Source: Chryseobacterium lacus
GTDB taxonomy: Bacteria; Bacteroidota; Bacteroidia; Flavobacteriales; Weeksellaceae
Assembly: GCF_003336205.1 (NCBI RefSeq)
Contig: NZ_QPIE01000001.1
Location: forward strand, 248,001 to 312,000
Direction: 5' to 3'
Length of the DNA: 64,000 bases
Shown here: positions 43,644 through 52,916 of the stretch, in pieces
How the letters are laid out: the number at the start of each line of letters is the position of its first letter
Numbering within the stretch: the first letter of the stretch is position 1
The notes under the pieces: generated by a model
Database searches by the model: none
What the model was told of the DNA's origin: nothing
The model's input: only the letters and a program-made list of their open reading frames with translations
Position numbers and translations under genes: made by a program

Positions 43644-44382
43644 TGATATTTTCTTTTTTATTTAAAACATAAAATGCTCTCTGTGCCGCTTTTTCTTCAG
43701 CTTTCTTTTTGGAAGTTTCTGTTGCGTTGGCTGTTTTTTCATCGGCAATCCAAACCGTACAGCGAAAGACCGTATTTTTACTTGGACGGGATTCTTCGCA
43801 AGTTTCATACTGAATGCTGACTTTATTTTTCTGTGCCCATTCCAAAAGCAACCCTTTGTAACTGACAATTTTATTTTCCAGCTTGGTCATTTCCGAGGGT
43901 GTAAGAAGTCGTTCCAACACAATTCTTTCACAAGCACTATAGCCAAGATCGAGATAAACGGCACCTATAAGTGATTCAAAAAGGTTTCCTGAAATATTCT
44001 CGCTGAGTGTACAGGTGTTTCCTGTTTGGATGTATTTTGTGATTTTAAGATCGTCGCCGACTTTATTGAGGTTTTTCCGGTTGACAATTTTAGATTTCAT
44101 CTGAGTCAGATACCCTTCATTAGCTTCCGGATAAGTAGTGAAAAGATGACAGGAAATAATAGAACCCAAAATGGAATCGCCTAAAAACTCCAAACGTTCA
44201 TAATTATTGAATTCCTGATCTTTCTGAGGAGATTTCAAAGAGAAAGCTTCGCGGTAGAGACTGATATTCTGAATTTCACAACCAATGATTCTACCGATTT
44301 CAGAACTCAGATAATAATCCTTCTCCGATAATACTTTTTTTCTTTGTTTCAGGAATTTAGGAAAGTACTTCTGCAACTCCAT
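43615..44382 (-). CDS. rnc: Ribonuclease III
   Basis: RNase III cuts double-stranded RNA in rRNA and mRNA processing. The 255-residue product has the nuclease signature NYERLEFLGDSILGSII around residue 65, with acidic residues for metal binding. The second acidic site is NLFESLIGAVYLDLGY. A C-terminal double-stranded-RNA-binding domain follows (SYKGLLLEWAQKNK...EEKAAQRAFYVL). Complete. It lies 9 bp after fabF on the same strand. Confidence 0.95.
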   Translation of the reverse strand: MELQKYFPKFLKQRKKVLSEKDYYLSSEIGRIIGCEIQNISLYREAFSLKSPQKDQEFNNYERLEFLGDSILGSIISCHLFTTYPEANEGYLTQMKSKIVNRKNLNKVGDDLKITKYIQTGNTCTLSENISGNLFESLIGAVYLDLGYSACERIVLERLLTPSEMTKLENKIVSYKGLLLEWAQKNKVSIQYETCEESRPSKNTVFRCTVWIADEKTANATETSKKKAEEKAAQRAFYVLNKKENIIGNSKNHSG

Positions 44383-44391
44383 CGTACTGAT

Positions 44392-45639
44392 TTACAGTTT
44401 TTTAAACAGAACACATGCATTATGGCCACCAAAACCAAAGGTGTTGCTCATCGCCACATTTACTTCTTTTTTTACAGCTTCATTAAAGGTAAAATTCAAA
44501 CGGCTGTCAATATTTTCATCATCTGTAAAATGATTGATCGTAGGCGGCACGATTCCGTGGATAATGGTACCCAGCGCGGCAATGGCTTCTATGACACCAG
44601 CTGCGCCTAATAAGTGGCCCGTCATGGATTTTGTGGAATTGATCTGAATATCAAACGCATGTTCTCCCAACAATTTGGAAATGGCATTTGATTCTGCAAT
44701 ATCGCCTAACGGAGTAGAAGTACCGTGCATATTAATATGATCTACCTCGTCGGCAGTAACTTCTGCATCATCCAGACAGTTTTTCATCACCATATACGCA
44801 CCCAATCCTTCGGGATGAGGAGCGGTCATATGATAAGCATCTGCACTCATACCTCCTCCTTTCAGTTCTGCATAGATGGTAGCACCCCTTTTTTTGGCAT
44901 GTTCATACTCTTCTAAAATGATACTTCCCGCTCCTTCGCCCAGTACAAAACCATCCCGGTCCTTATCAAAAGGCCTGGAAGCTGTTTGAGGATCATCATT
45001 TCGGGTTGAAAGTGCCATCATGGCATTGAATCCTCCTACACCACTTGCTGCAACAGCTGCTTCTGATCCACCACAAACAATGACATCAGCTTTGCCCAGT
45101 TGGATGAGCATTTTCGCATCAATAATAGCGTTGGCAGATGAGGCACAGGCAGAAACGGTGGTATAATTGGGTCCGTGAAAGCCGTATTCCATGGAGATAT
45201 GTCCTGGAGTAATATCAGCAATCATTTTCGGAATAAAAAAAGGATTGAATCTCGGCATTCCTTCTGAAGCAGCAAAACCAAGAACTTCTTGTTCAAAAGT
45301 TGCAAGGCCGCCAATTCCGGATCCCCAGATAACGCCTACCCGGTTTTTGTCTACATTGTCTTCCATAATACGGGAGTGGGAAACAGCTTCCTTAGCAGCT
45401 ACCATTCCCAACTGGGTATTACGGTCCATTTTTTTTGATTCTTTCTTATCAAAATGGTTTAACGGATCGAAACCTTTTACTTCGCAGGCGAATTTTGTTT
45501 TAAAATTTGAGGCATCGAAAAGAGTAATAGGAGCGGCTCCGCTCTTGCCTTTCACAAGGTTTTCCCAGTATTCTTTTGTGTTGTTGCCAATAGGCGTTAC
45601 AGCACCAAACCCGGTAACTACTACTCTTTTCAATTCCAT
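44392..45639 (-). CDS. fabF: Beta-ketoacyl-ACP synthase II
   Basis: FabF condenses malonyl-ACP with acyl-ACP in fatty-acid elongation. The 415-residue product starts MELKRVVVTGFGAVTPIGNN. It has the Cys-His-His set: catalytic Cys in TVSACASSANAI, first His in NMHGTSTPLGD and second His in KSMTGHLLGAAGV. GFGGHNACVLF is at the C-terminus. Length is typical. It lies 27 bp after acpP, as in most bacteria. Confidence 0.97.
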   Translation of the reverse strand: MELKRVVVTGFGAVTPIGNNTKEYWENLVKGKSGAAPITLFDASNFKTKFACEVKGFDPLNHFDKKESKKMDRNTQLGMVAAKEAVSHSRIMEDNVDKNRVGVIWGSGIGGLATFEQEVLGFAASEGMPRFNPFFIPKMIADITPGHISMEYGFHGPNYTTVSACASSANAIIDAKMLIQLGKADVIVCGGSEAAVAASGVGGFNAMMALSTRNDDPQTASRPFDKDRDGFVLGEGAGSIILEEYEHAKKRGATIYAELKGGGMSADAYHMTAPHPEGLGAYMVMKNCLDDAEVTADEVDHINMHGTSTPLGDIAESNAISKLLGEHAFDIQINSTKSMTGHLLGAAGVIEAIAALGTIIHGIVPPTINHFTDDENIDSRLNFTFNEAVKKEVNVAMSNTFGFGGHNACVLFKKL

Positions 45640-45666
45640 AAATTATTGTTTTCTGTTAAAGAAATA

Positions 45667-45906
45667 TTACTTGTTTACTACTTCTTCGATGTAAGCGATA
45701 GCGTGACCTACAGTAGTAATTTTTTCTGCCTGATCATCAGGGATCTGGATGTTGAATTCTTTTTCAAACTCCATAATTAGTTCTACAGTATCCAAAGAAT
45801 CTGCTCCTAAATCGTTGGTGAAGCTCGCTTCTGGAGTCACTTCTGTTTCTTCAACGTCAAGCTTATCAGCGATGATAGCTTTTACTCTTGATGCAATGTC
45901 TGACAT
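45667..45906 (-). CDS. acpP: Acyl carrier protein
   Basis: The 79-residue acidic ACP carries growing acyl chains on a phosphopantetheine arm attached to the Ser of [15 protein letters not shown] (residue about 39). It begins [20 protein letters not shown]. Length and charge are typical. It is the first gene of the acpP-fabF-rnc-pyk unit; TATATTTG (complement of 45941-45948) lies 35 bp upstream. The region 45949-46119 holds no gene. Confidence 0.97.
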   Translation of the reverse strand: MSDIASRVKAIIADKLDVEETEVTPEASFTNDLGADSLDTVELIMEFEKEFNIQIPDDQAEKITTVGHAIAYIEEVVNK

Positions 45907-45940
45907 AGTAATTTATATTTTTAATTGTTGATAATTGCTG

Positions 45941-45948
45941 CAAATATA
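45941..45948 (-). promoter_or_regulatory. -7 box of acpP-fabF-rnc-pyk
   Basis: TATATTTG on the minus strand 35 bp before the acpP ATG; no TTTG at the expected -33 distance. Confidence 0.45.
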
Positions 45949-46115
45949 TAAAATTCTTTAAGAATTCATGTTTTTTTATTCTGATTTAAGGAAATATTGA
46001 GGAGTGTTATTAGTTCCAAAGCCGGATTTTTCACGTTATGAATGAGATAAGAAAGTGAATTTAATTATTCTTCTCTGCGATCGAAAATATTTTGCTTTTC
46101 TGTTGTCTTCCTTAT

Positions 46116-46146
46116 AAAAAAAGAAGCCCTCCAAGAAGAGGGCCTC
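46116..46146 (-). terminator. Terminator of the large T9SS gene
   Basis: GCCCTC (46126-46131) pairs with GAGGGC (46138-46143), extended by flanking G-A/T-C pairs. It is followed on the minus strand by seven T (complement of 46116-46122). Confidence 0.75.
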
Positions 46147-46168
46147 AAACAATTAAAGTTTAAAACTG

Positions 46169-49100
46169 TTATTCTTTAATGAATTTCCGCTGAGCAGATT
46201 GACCATTTTTAGCTTCAATATTGATGATAAAAATACCATTAATTAATCTGCTAACATCAATCTTGTTGCTGAAAATACCTCCAGATTGAACCAACTGGCC
46301 AATGGCACTGTAAATGGTATATTTAGAACCATCTTCAACTCTGGTAATATTCAGAACATTTTTCACAGGGTTTGGATAAATTTGAATTTGAGTCAGATCC
46401 AGAATATTGGTAGCTAATGGTTTTACAATTCTTACGTTGTAGTCTTCCACTTCTCCAAATTCAAACACGGAACACATTTCTGGCGAGCTGGTTCTGCTCA
46501 TCGCTACTCTCATCACAACAAATTTATCTAATGTGAGGCTGGCGTAGGCGCTTGCAGGGACACTAAAGGTTCCGGATACATTCGCTTCTGTATTTGGCGG
46601 CGTCATCAATATTCTTTCGTCATTGGTAAATAATCCATCTCTGTTAAAATCAATCCAGACAGTTACTGCGGCATTTCGCGGTGTTCCATTCCATGATTTC
46701 GTTATAGAAATCTGATTATTATTAGATCCTTGTAGTAAAACGATAGATCTGGTTATATCTCCTACATAAGAAGTATAATTGGATGCACCCGAGTTACTGT
46801 TCATTTCTGCATTTCCAAAAGGTTTAACATTAACATTGGAAATATGTTCCGCTGAACTGTCGGTGGAGCCCATTCCACAATAGTTTAATCCTGGAGTAGT
46901 GAATACATAAGGATCTGTAAAGATCTGAGTTCCTCCATTACACACATTCGCAATCTGGACTTCATATTGGGTTTCTTCTGTTAATCCGGTGATGATGTAA
47001 TTATTAACCGACACAGGAGCAGAAGTCCATCCTGCGGAAGATCCTACTTTTCTCCATCTGACAATGTAAGTAGCACCGGGAACTGCATTCCAGTTTACCT
47101 GAGCCTGAGTCATGGTAAGATTGGTAATGGATAATCCGACCGGAGCCATTTCACAAGTGGAAAGCGTTGTAAATACTTTCGGGGTTGTATAAATATTATA
47201 GGTAATGGAACAAGCAGAAGCTATTCTCACTTCATAATTCGTATACGGCAATAGCCCTGAAATCGTATAAGAGTTTGTATTTACATTGACAACTGTCCAT
47301 GTGGTTCCACCTACTTCTCTGTACTCTAATGTGTAGGTAAAAGGAATCATCGGATCCCAGGTTACAAGCGCTGAAGATGAAGTAATATTATTAACTGTTA
47401 ATCCACTTGGCGGGACAGGGTTACATTCTGTGGTAAACTCAATATGCGCATACGTTCCTTCTACTCCCTGACATACTGCAGCAACTTCAACCTCATACAA
47501 TTGAGATGAAATAAGGTTACTCAAATCAATGGAATTAGTAGTTGCCGGCCACGGTGCAGCAGGAACCGGAATAACAGAAACCCAACCTGTTGTTCCTACA
47601 GGACGGTATCTTACTACATAAGAAGCGCCGCCAATATCCTGAGGCCAGGTAATAGTAGCCGTGTTATGCGTAATAGCAGAAGCAACCGGTAATGGTGCTG
47701 TATTATTACAAATTACAATCATCACATTATCTACAGCCGCTGGAGGATTAGTTCCTGCGGAAGCATTATTTCTCCATTCAAAAACAACCCGCATAGTTTC
47801 TCCAGCAAAACTGCTTACGTCTAATGCCGGATCTTCATATGTCTGCCAGGTATTCTGCAGTTGGAAATTACCGGCAATAGGAATTCTTCCCGGTGCAGCA
47901 GCAGTTTGTGTTCCGGCAACCGGCATATAATCAATCGGCACCAGCCATACTCTCATATAATCATTATTGTTTTCTCCATCTGACTTCCAGTCGAATTTAA
48001 AAGTAACGGTAGTAGTTCCTGGAGGTATGATAATATCTCTGTACGCCTGTACTACACTTGGTGCAGTGATGGTATACTCATTAGCTGCTCCGTTATTATT
48101 GGAGATATAGATCGCATTGGCAGGATTTCCCGTTGCTGAACCGTATGCCCATTTATTTGGCTGCGACCCGTTAATAAAACCAAAATCATTAGGTCCCGTA
48201 AAATTCTGAATATACGGAATAGTAGCCGGAATCTGGTCTGTTGTAAAATATCCTCCCGAGACCCAGAAACTCGTATCGCCCGGACCACAATTGGAACGCA
48301 CCCACCAGTAATAAGTGGTGTTAGGAGTAAGCCCAGTGACGTTGTGTGGCGAACTTGCCGCAGAACCTGTAGGAGCGGTAGTTGGCGTAGGCGGAATATT
48401 AGATGGTGATAGATAGTAATGATAACCTTGAGCAGGTGCAGGTACTGCTGCCGTCCATGATAGTGTTGCTGAAGTGGAGGTTATATTTGAAGATGCTAAG
48501 TTGGATGGTGGCACTCTACAGGCATTTACCGAAAAATTAATATTATCGATCGCCGCAGGAGGCTGGGTTCCAGTTGTTGCATTATTTCTCCATTCAAAGA
48601 CCAAACGCATGACACCAGTAGTAGTTGCAAAGCTGAAAACAGGCACGTTAGTATTCAGATAGGTCTGCCAGGTATCTTCCAATTGGAAATTTCCTCCAAT
48701 TTGAATTTTACCACCCCCCGCTGTCAATGCTGCACCTGGAACAATAGTATGAGAAACCGGCACCATCCATACCTTGAAATAATCCTGTCCGCTCTGTCCT
48801 TCAGATTTCCAGTCGAACATCAGTGAGCCAAGGGTAGATCCGGTAGGAATTATAATATCACGGTAAGCATGCGCATAACTTGTGGAAGTAATCGTATAAG
48901 CATTGGATACTCCATCGTCATTTGAAATATAAATTGAGTTTGGCGGATTTCCTTCTGCGGCACCGTACGCCCATTTATTTACTTGATTCCCAACAAAAGT
49001 AAAATCGTTAGGACCTGTAAAGCTTTGATGATAAGGCACAGGAGCCGGTATCTGTCCGGTAGTAAAACTTGGTCCCGGTATCCAGATGCTTCTGTTTGTT

Positions 49101-50749
49101 GTGCTACATGCTGCGCGAACCCACCAATAATAAGTTGTATTTGGTGTTAAACCAGACACTGCGGCAGGTGAAGACGGAGAAGTACCTGAAGGAACCGTGG
49201 CTGCAGTTGGCGGCACATTGGAAGTTGAAATATAATATTGGAATCCGTTGGCCGGTGCTGGACTTGGTCCGCTCCATGGCAAACTAACAGAGTTCGCAGT
49301 AATAGCAGTTGGAGATGAAGTAGTCGGTGCCAAACAAGTATGCACTAAGAAATTAATATTATCAATAGCTGCTGGTGGATCGTTAAAAACCGAAGTATCA
49401 TTTCTCCACTCAAATACCAAACGGACAATACTTCCTGCAAACGAACTGAGATTGACTGATTGGTTAATATAGGTTTGCCAGTTCGCCTGTTGATTAAAAT
49501 TAGAACCTATTTGAGTTCTGCCTGTGCCGGAAGTTATCTGGGTGCCTGCAGTTGGTGTAAATGTGGTTGGTACCAACCATACTCTAAAATAATCATAGGT
49601 ACTTTCTCCTACAGCTTTCCAATCAAACATCAACGTAGCAAGATTAGTTCCTGCAGGGACGGCAATATCTCTATACGCCTGTACAACTGATGTCGTATTG
49701 GAATACGTGTTAGTCAATCCATCATTATCCGAGATATAAATAGAGTTGGCCGGATTACCAGCTGCTGATCCATAAGCCCATTTATTGGGTTGTGTTCCGT
49801 TTATAAAACCAAAATCGTTAGATCCGGTAAAAGACTGCACATACGGCATAGTAGCAGGAATCTGGCTGGTACTAAAACTGTCACCTTGTATCCAAGCAGT
49901 TTTATCTGTTGCTGAACACACAGAACGCACCCACCAGAAATATGTGGTACTGGGCGCTAACGCCAGCACTGCTGAGGTAGCCGTTGTGGCTGTTCCTGCT
50001 GTAGTTGGCAATGGAGGTGTATTGGTAGTAGTAAAATAATACTCATAACCCTGGGCCGGAGCAATCGCTGGTGCGTTCCAACTGATTGTCGCAGCAGTAG
50101 CAGTTATATTGGTAGGAGTCTGAGGAGTGGGAACAAAACAAGTAGGCGCTTGCAAAACCTGAACTTCATCCAATAAAACATTATCATAAAAATACCCATT
50201 ACCTGCAACATCTTTGTCAACCGTAAACCTTAATTGAATCGTTGATCCAACATAGGACGCAGCTAAAGGTATTCCTACCGTTCTCCATTCATTTGAGTTG
50301 GTACTATTGGCCCATATCTGTACCCATCCACTACCGTCATTCACATGAACTTTCAATTCATTATTATCATAGCTCGGAGGTGTTGTACCTGTTGATGACG
50401 AAAGATGATTTTTAAACCATTCAAACTGAACATAAGGTACAGTTAAGCCCGTCAAATTTATTTGGGGAGAAACAAGTTCAACATTGTGAATATTAGCGTA
50501 AGGTGAAGAAGCATCTACCCAAGCATATGTTCCTGCTGGTTTGCCATTGTTCGTAGTACCATAATCGGGAGCTCCTGAAAACCTCCATAACGCATAAGTA
50601 GATGTAGAAACGGGATTCTGGTTCGTCCAGCATGGAGGCAAAACTCCCGTACTAAAGGACTGTTGAAACGGCACCGTAACAGGAGGGCAAGCTTGTCCTG
50701 ATACGTGAGCCATGAATCCCATAAATAGCATTAATAAAAATTTCTTCAT
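46169..50749 (-). CDS. Giant modular T9SS-secreted protein with FN3, jelly-roll and GEVED domains
   Basis: A 1526-residue secreted protein. It has a signal peptide (MKKFLLMLFMGFMAHVSGQ) and a MAM-like jelly-roll at about 20-200 (PPCWTNQNP...FYDNVLLDEVQVL). Three near-identical modules of some 270 residues follow (about 203-470, 471-745, 745-1015). Each is an FN3 domain (PxTTYYWWVRSxC) joined to a jelly-roll (NKWAYGSAxGNPxNSIYIS...FEWRN...PPAAIDN). Three more FN3 domains come next, then a GEVED domain (about 1290-1440, VEDYNVRIV) and a type A T9SS sorting domain (IYPNPVKNVLNI...RKFIKE). It looks like an adhesin or polymer-binding protein; no catalytic motif is seen. Single gene with its own terminator. 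Confidence 0.85.
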   Translation of the reverse strand: MKKFLLMLFMGFMAHVSGQACPPVTVPFQQSFSTGVLPPCWTNQNPVSTSTYALWRFSGAPDYGTTNNGKPAGTYAWVDASSPYANIHNVELVSPQINLTGLTVPYVQFEWFKNHLSSSTGTTPPSYDNNELKVHVNDGSGWVQIWANSTNSNEWRTVGIPLAASYVGSTIQLRFTVDKDVAGNGYFYDNVLLDEVQVLQAPTCFVPTPQTPTNITATAATISWNAPAIAPAQGYEYYFTTTNTPPLPTTAGTATTATSAVLALAPSTTYFWWVRSVCSATDKTAWIQGDSFSTSQIPATMPYVQSFTGSNDFGFINGTQPNKWAYGSAAGNPANSIYISDNDGLTNTYSNTTSVVQAYRDIAVPAGTNLATLMFDWKAVGESTYDYFRVWLVPTTFTPTAGTQITSGTGRTQIGSNFNQQANWQTYINQSVNLSSFAGSIVRLVFEWRNDTSVFNDPPAAIDNINFLVHTCLAPTTSSPTAITANSVSLPWSGPSPAPANGFQYYISTSNVPPTAATVPSGTSPSSPAAVSGLTPNTTYYWWVRAACSTTNRSIWIPGPSFTTGQIPAPVPYHQSFTGPNDFTFVGNQVNKWAYGAAEGNPPNSIYISNDDGVSNAYTITSTSYAHAYRDIIIPTGSTLGSLMFDWKSEGQSGQDYFKVWMVPVSHTIVPGAALTAGGGKIQIGGNFQLEDTWQTYLNTNVPVFSFATTTGVMRLVFEWRNNATTGTQPPAAIDNINFSVNACRVPPSNLASSNITSTSATLSWTAAVPAPAQGYHYYLSPSNIPPTPTTAPTGSAASSPHNVTGLTPNTTYYWWVRSNCGPGDTSFWVSGGYFTTDQIPATIPYIQNFTGPNDFGFINGSQPNKWAYGSATGNPANAIYISNNNGAANEYTITAPSVVQAYRDIIIPPGTTTVTFKFDWKSDGENNNDYMRVWLVPIDYMPVAGTQTAAAPGRIPIAGNFQLQNTWQTYEDPALDVSSFAGETMRVVFEWRNNASAGTNPPAAVDNVMIVICNNTAPLPVASAITHNTATITWPQDIGGASYVVRYRPVGTTGWVSVIPVPAAPWPATTNSIDLSNLISSQLYEVEVAAVCQGVEGTYAHIEFTTECNPVPPSGLTVNNITSSSALVTWDPMIPFTYTLEYREVGGTTWTVVNVNTNSYTISGLLPYTNYEVRIASACSITYNIYTTPKVFTTLSTCEMAPVGLSITNLTMTQAQVNWNAVPGATYIVRWRKVGSSAGWTSAPVSVNNYIITGLTEETQYEVQIANVCNGGTQIFTDPYVFTTPGLNYCGMGSTDSSAEHISNVNVKPFGNAEMNSNSGASNYTSYVGDITRSIVLLQGSNNNQISITKSWNGTPRNAAVTVWIDFNRDGLFTNDERILMTPPNTEANVSGTFSVPASAYASLTLDKFVVMRVAMSRTSSPEMCSVFEFGEVEDYNVRIVKPLATNILDLTQIQIYPNPVKNVLNITRVEDGSKYTIYSAIGQLVQSGGIFSNKIDVSRLINGIFIINIEAKNGQSAQRKFIKE

Positions 50750-50929
50750 AATAACTTTTTTTAAGTTGACACTAAAGATTAACGTATTACACCAGTACTG
50801 AACGATTTCCTGAATACAATAAGTCCATACTAGATACTTTATCCTACAAATCTAAATAATTTTTATGATTAACTGAATAATAATGAATAAAAAATTAAAG
50901 TATTCAACAATGATTAGGAAATGGATAAA

Positions 50930-50957
50930 AAAAATCCTCTGATCAAATCAAAGGATT
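50930..50957 (-). terminator. Terminator of the M43-type protease gene
   Basis: AAATCCTCTGAT (50933-50944) pairs with ATCAAAGGATTT (one internal mismatch) and is followed on the minus strand by eight T. Confidence 0.7.
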
Positions 50958-50981
50958 TCAATAGTGTGTAACATTAAAAAT

Positions 50982-52202
50982 TTATTTCTTTACAAACTTG
51001 AGTGATTTAATAAACTCACCCTTCATATAGGCTCGTACATAATAAACTCCCGCTGGTAATTCACTTACTTCTATTTTTGTAGTTTCATCTTTTCTCAGAG
51101 ATTTTTTCACTAAACGTCCTTCGGAATTAAAAATATGAAGTTCATCGATCTTCACCTGTCCTGAAACTGAAATATATTGTGTAGTAGGATTCGGAAAAAC
51201 AATCACGCTGTTCATCATCTCCACATCGCTTACCGACAAAACAGTACAGGCATTACTATTGAGTAAACTTGCCCTTGGCCCCATAAGCGCATTTCGAGTA
51301 ATTGTTTTTTGATTATTGGTAAACATGGCCATTGCTCTGTCATCTACATAATCCATATAATTCATGAACATGGCTCCATGTGCAGTGGGAGTACACATAT
51401 AAGTATTATTCGGATACGTGGGTGCCCCGTAATAAGGATTAAACGTTGCTGGAGTATCGGCACAATAATCAGTATTTGCCGGACTTCCACAGGTAGAGTT
51501 ATCATCGCCCCAGATATGATCCAGTCCAAAATAATGGCCAATCTCATGGGTAGCTGTTCTTCCCTTATTATAAGGATATTGTGCTGTACCTGTGGTTCCG
51601 AAACAAAAATATCCAATGGCTAAACCGTCAAATGGATATCCTGCAGCACCGGGCTGATATGCCCAACCCAAAAGGCCTCCCGTAACATTTCCCACCCAGA
51701 TATTCAGATAACGCGTTGGATCCCAAGCGGCAAGTCCTGAAGCAGTGTAATAATTATTATTGAAGTTGAAACTAGCGGCTACAGATTTCCTTTGTACCCC
51801 TGTGGTCGGGTTCCCATTAGGATCTACCGTTGCCAAACAAAAAACCAGTTCCATATCGGATGCAAATGATTGGAAATAAGGAGGAACTGCTGTGGAGAAA
51901 TCAGTATTTAATTTTCGGAAATCAGCATTCAGGACCGCCAATTGTGAATCAATCTGAGCCTGTGAAATATTCATCGTTGTATTGGAATACAAAACATGTA
52001 CAACTACTGGAATGGTAACAACCGTTTTCTTGGCCTGGAATTGATGCTCTGTATTCAAAAAGTTCCTGAGATCCTGACGCTTAGCCTTTTCTGTGGGGTT
52101 TGCATTATAAAATTCTTCCATTTTTTGCGGAGTTACACATACTCTCTGCGCCGCTACCGACACCACTAAGGTAGAAAACAAACCAATTAATATTTTCTTC
52201 AT
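50982..52202 (-). CDS. T9SS-secreted zinc metalloprotease, M43 (pappalysin)-like
   Basis: A 406-residue secreted protease. It has a signal peptide (MKKILIGLFSTLVVSVAAQ) and an N-terminal region with IPVVVHVLY and ISQAQIDSQLAVLNADFRKLN, as in M43 enzymes. The zinc site HEIGHYFGLDH (about 216-226) is followed by IWGDD, and the Met-turn lies in FMNYMDYVDD. A type A T9SS sorting domain ends it (IVFPNPTTQYISVSG...GVYYVRAYMKGE). The frame is open 45 codons further upstream, but TATCTTTG (complement of 52214-52221) lies inside that stretch, so the ATG at 52202 is the start. Divergent from a small lipoprotein gene, an arrangement repeated at 52917-56399. Confidence 0.9.
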   Translation of the reverse strand: MKKILIGLFSTLVVSVAAQRVCVTPQKMEEFYNANPTEKAKRQDLRNFLNTEHQFQAKKTVVTIPVVVHVLYSNTTMNISQAQIDSQLAVLNADFRKLNTDFSTAVPPYFQSFASDMELVFCLATVDPNGNPTTGVQRKSVAASFNFNNNYYTASGLAAWDPTRYLNIWVGNVTGGLLGWAYQPGAAGYPFDGLAIGYFCFGTTGTAQYPYNKGRTATHEIGHYFGLDHIWGDDNSTCGSPANTDYCADTPATFNPYYGAPTYPNNTYMCTPTAHGAMFMNYMDYVDDRAMAMFTNNQKTITRNALMGPRASLLNSNACTVLSVSDVEMMNSVIVFPNPTTQYISVSGQVKIDELHIFNSEGRLVKKSLRKDETTKIEVSELPAGVYYVRAYMKGEFIKSLKFVKK

Positions 52203-52213
52203 AAATTTTTTTT

Positions 52214-52221
52214 CAAAGATA
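52214..52221 (-). promoter_or_regulatory. -7 box of the M43-type protease
   Basis: TATCTTTG on the minus strand, 11 bp before the ATG at 52202: a very short leader. It fixes the start codon. Confidence 0.5.
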
Positions 52222-52379
52222 AATTTTTCTTCTTTCAGTTTATAATATTCTTCGATTTTTAAGCCTATCATATTTTTAAAATAAAATATCACAAAGAAAC
52301 ACATTTGAAAAAAATAGCTATTCCTGTCTAAATTCATCCCTTTTATACTTACTTTTATAGCTTGATAAATGAAGAAAAC

Positions 52380-52841
52380 ATGAGAAAGCTATTTGTAACA
52401 CTACTGCTTTTTGGGCTGGCATTCAGTTCCTGTAATTCTCAAAAAAATGAAAAAAACGCCCAGCAGTATTCTAAAAACACACCTGCAATTGTGAAAATTG
52501 AACTATCGGAGCGTACCAGAGGACACTCACGATCCATTTCCGTCACTCCAGAGATGACGAAAATAACAGTCAATCGTCAGGAAAATAACAGCCGTCAGGA
52601 TAAAGAATTATGGGACAAAATAACAGCCGAAACCCAAAAAATTGACGTGAAAAACATTGCGAGTTTCCCTGCGCCTTCGGAAAAGCGCCGTGTGGATGCT
52701 GCCTTAGCGTCATGGATTGTCATCACCACCAAAAATGAAACGTATTCATCAGTTTCGTTTGATTCCGGAAACCCTCCTTTAGAACTGAAAGCATTGTATA
52801 AAATACTGTCCGCCCAATTCAGTTCAAACGAAAAGGAATAA
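52380..52841 (+). CDS. Small lipoprotein A, paired with the M43-type protease
   Basis: A 153-residue lipoprotein of unknown function: signal peptide MRKLFVTLLLFGLAFSSC with lipidation at the Cys. The mature part has IELSERTRGHSRSISVTPEM near the start and ASFPAPSEKRRVDAALASW and SFDSGNPPLELKALYKIL near the end. The same order of motifs is found in the protein at 55944 (TRGSRRMIVITP, SFTPPTNKRFYDGAMAA, TFDAGNPPEQLATLYRKL), so the two are paralogs. Each is divergent from a T9SS metalloprotease gene. A role as an inhibitor or folding partner of the protease is only a hypothesis. A TTG six codons upstream exists; the ATG is preferred. Confidence 0.65.
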   Translation: MRKLFVTLLLFGLAFSSCNSQKNEKNAQQYSKNTPAIVKIELSERTRGHSRSISVTPEMTKITVNRQENNSRQDKELWDKITAETQKIDVKNIASFPAPSEKRRVDAALASWIVITTKNETYSSVSFDSGNPPLELKALYKILSAQFSSNEKE

Positions 52842-52865
52842 CATTACATTCAAAAATCACTGATC

Positions 52866-52900
52866 AAAAAAGCCGCTCCACAATCGTGAAACGGCTTTTA
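52866..52900. terminator. Bidirectional terminator between lipoprotein A and the second protease
   Basis: AAAAGCCG (52868-52875) pairs with CGGCTTTT (52892-52899), with inner CAC/GTG pairing. A6 lies on the left, so the minus-strand hairpin ends in six T; the plus strand ends in four T. Confidence 0.75.
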
Positions 52901-52916
52901 TCTTAAAGATTAATTC

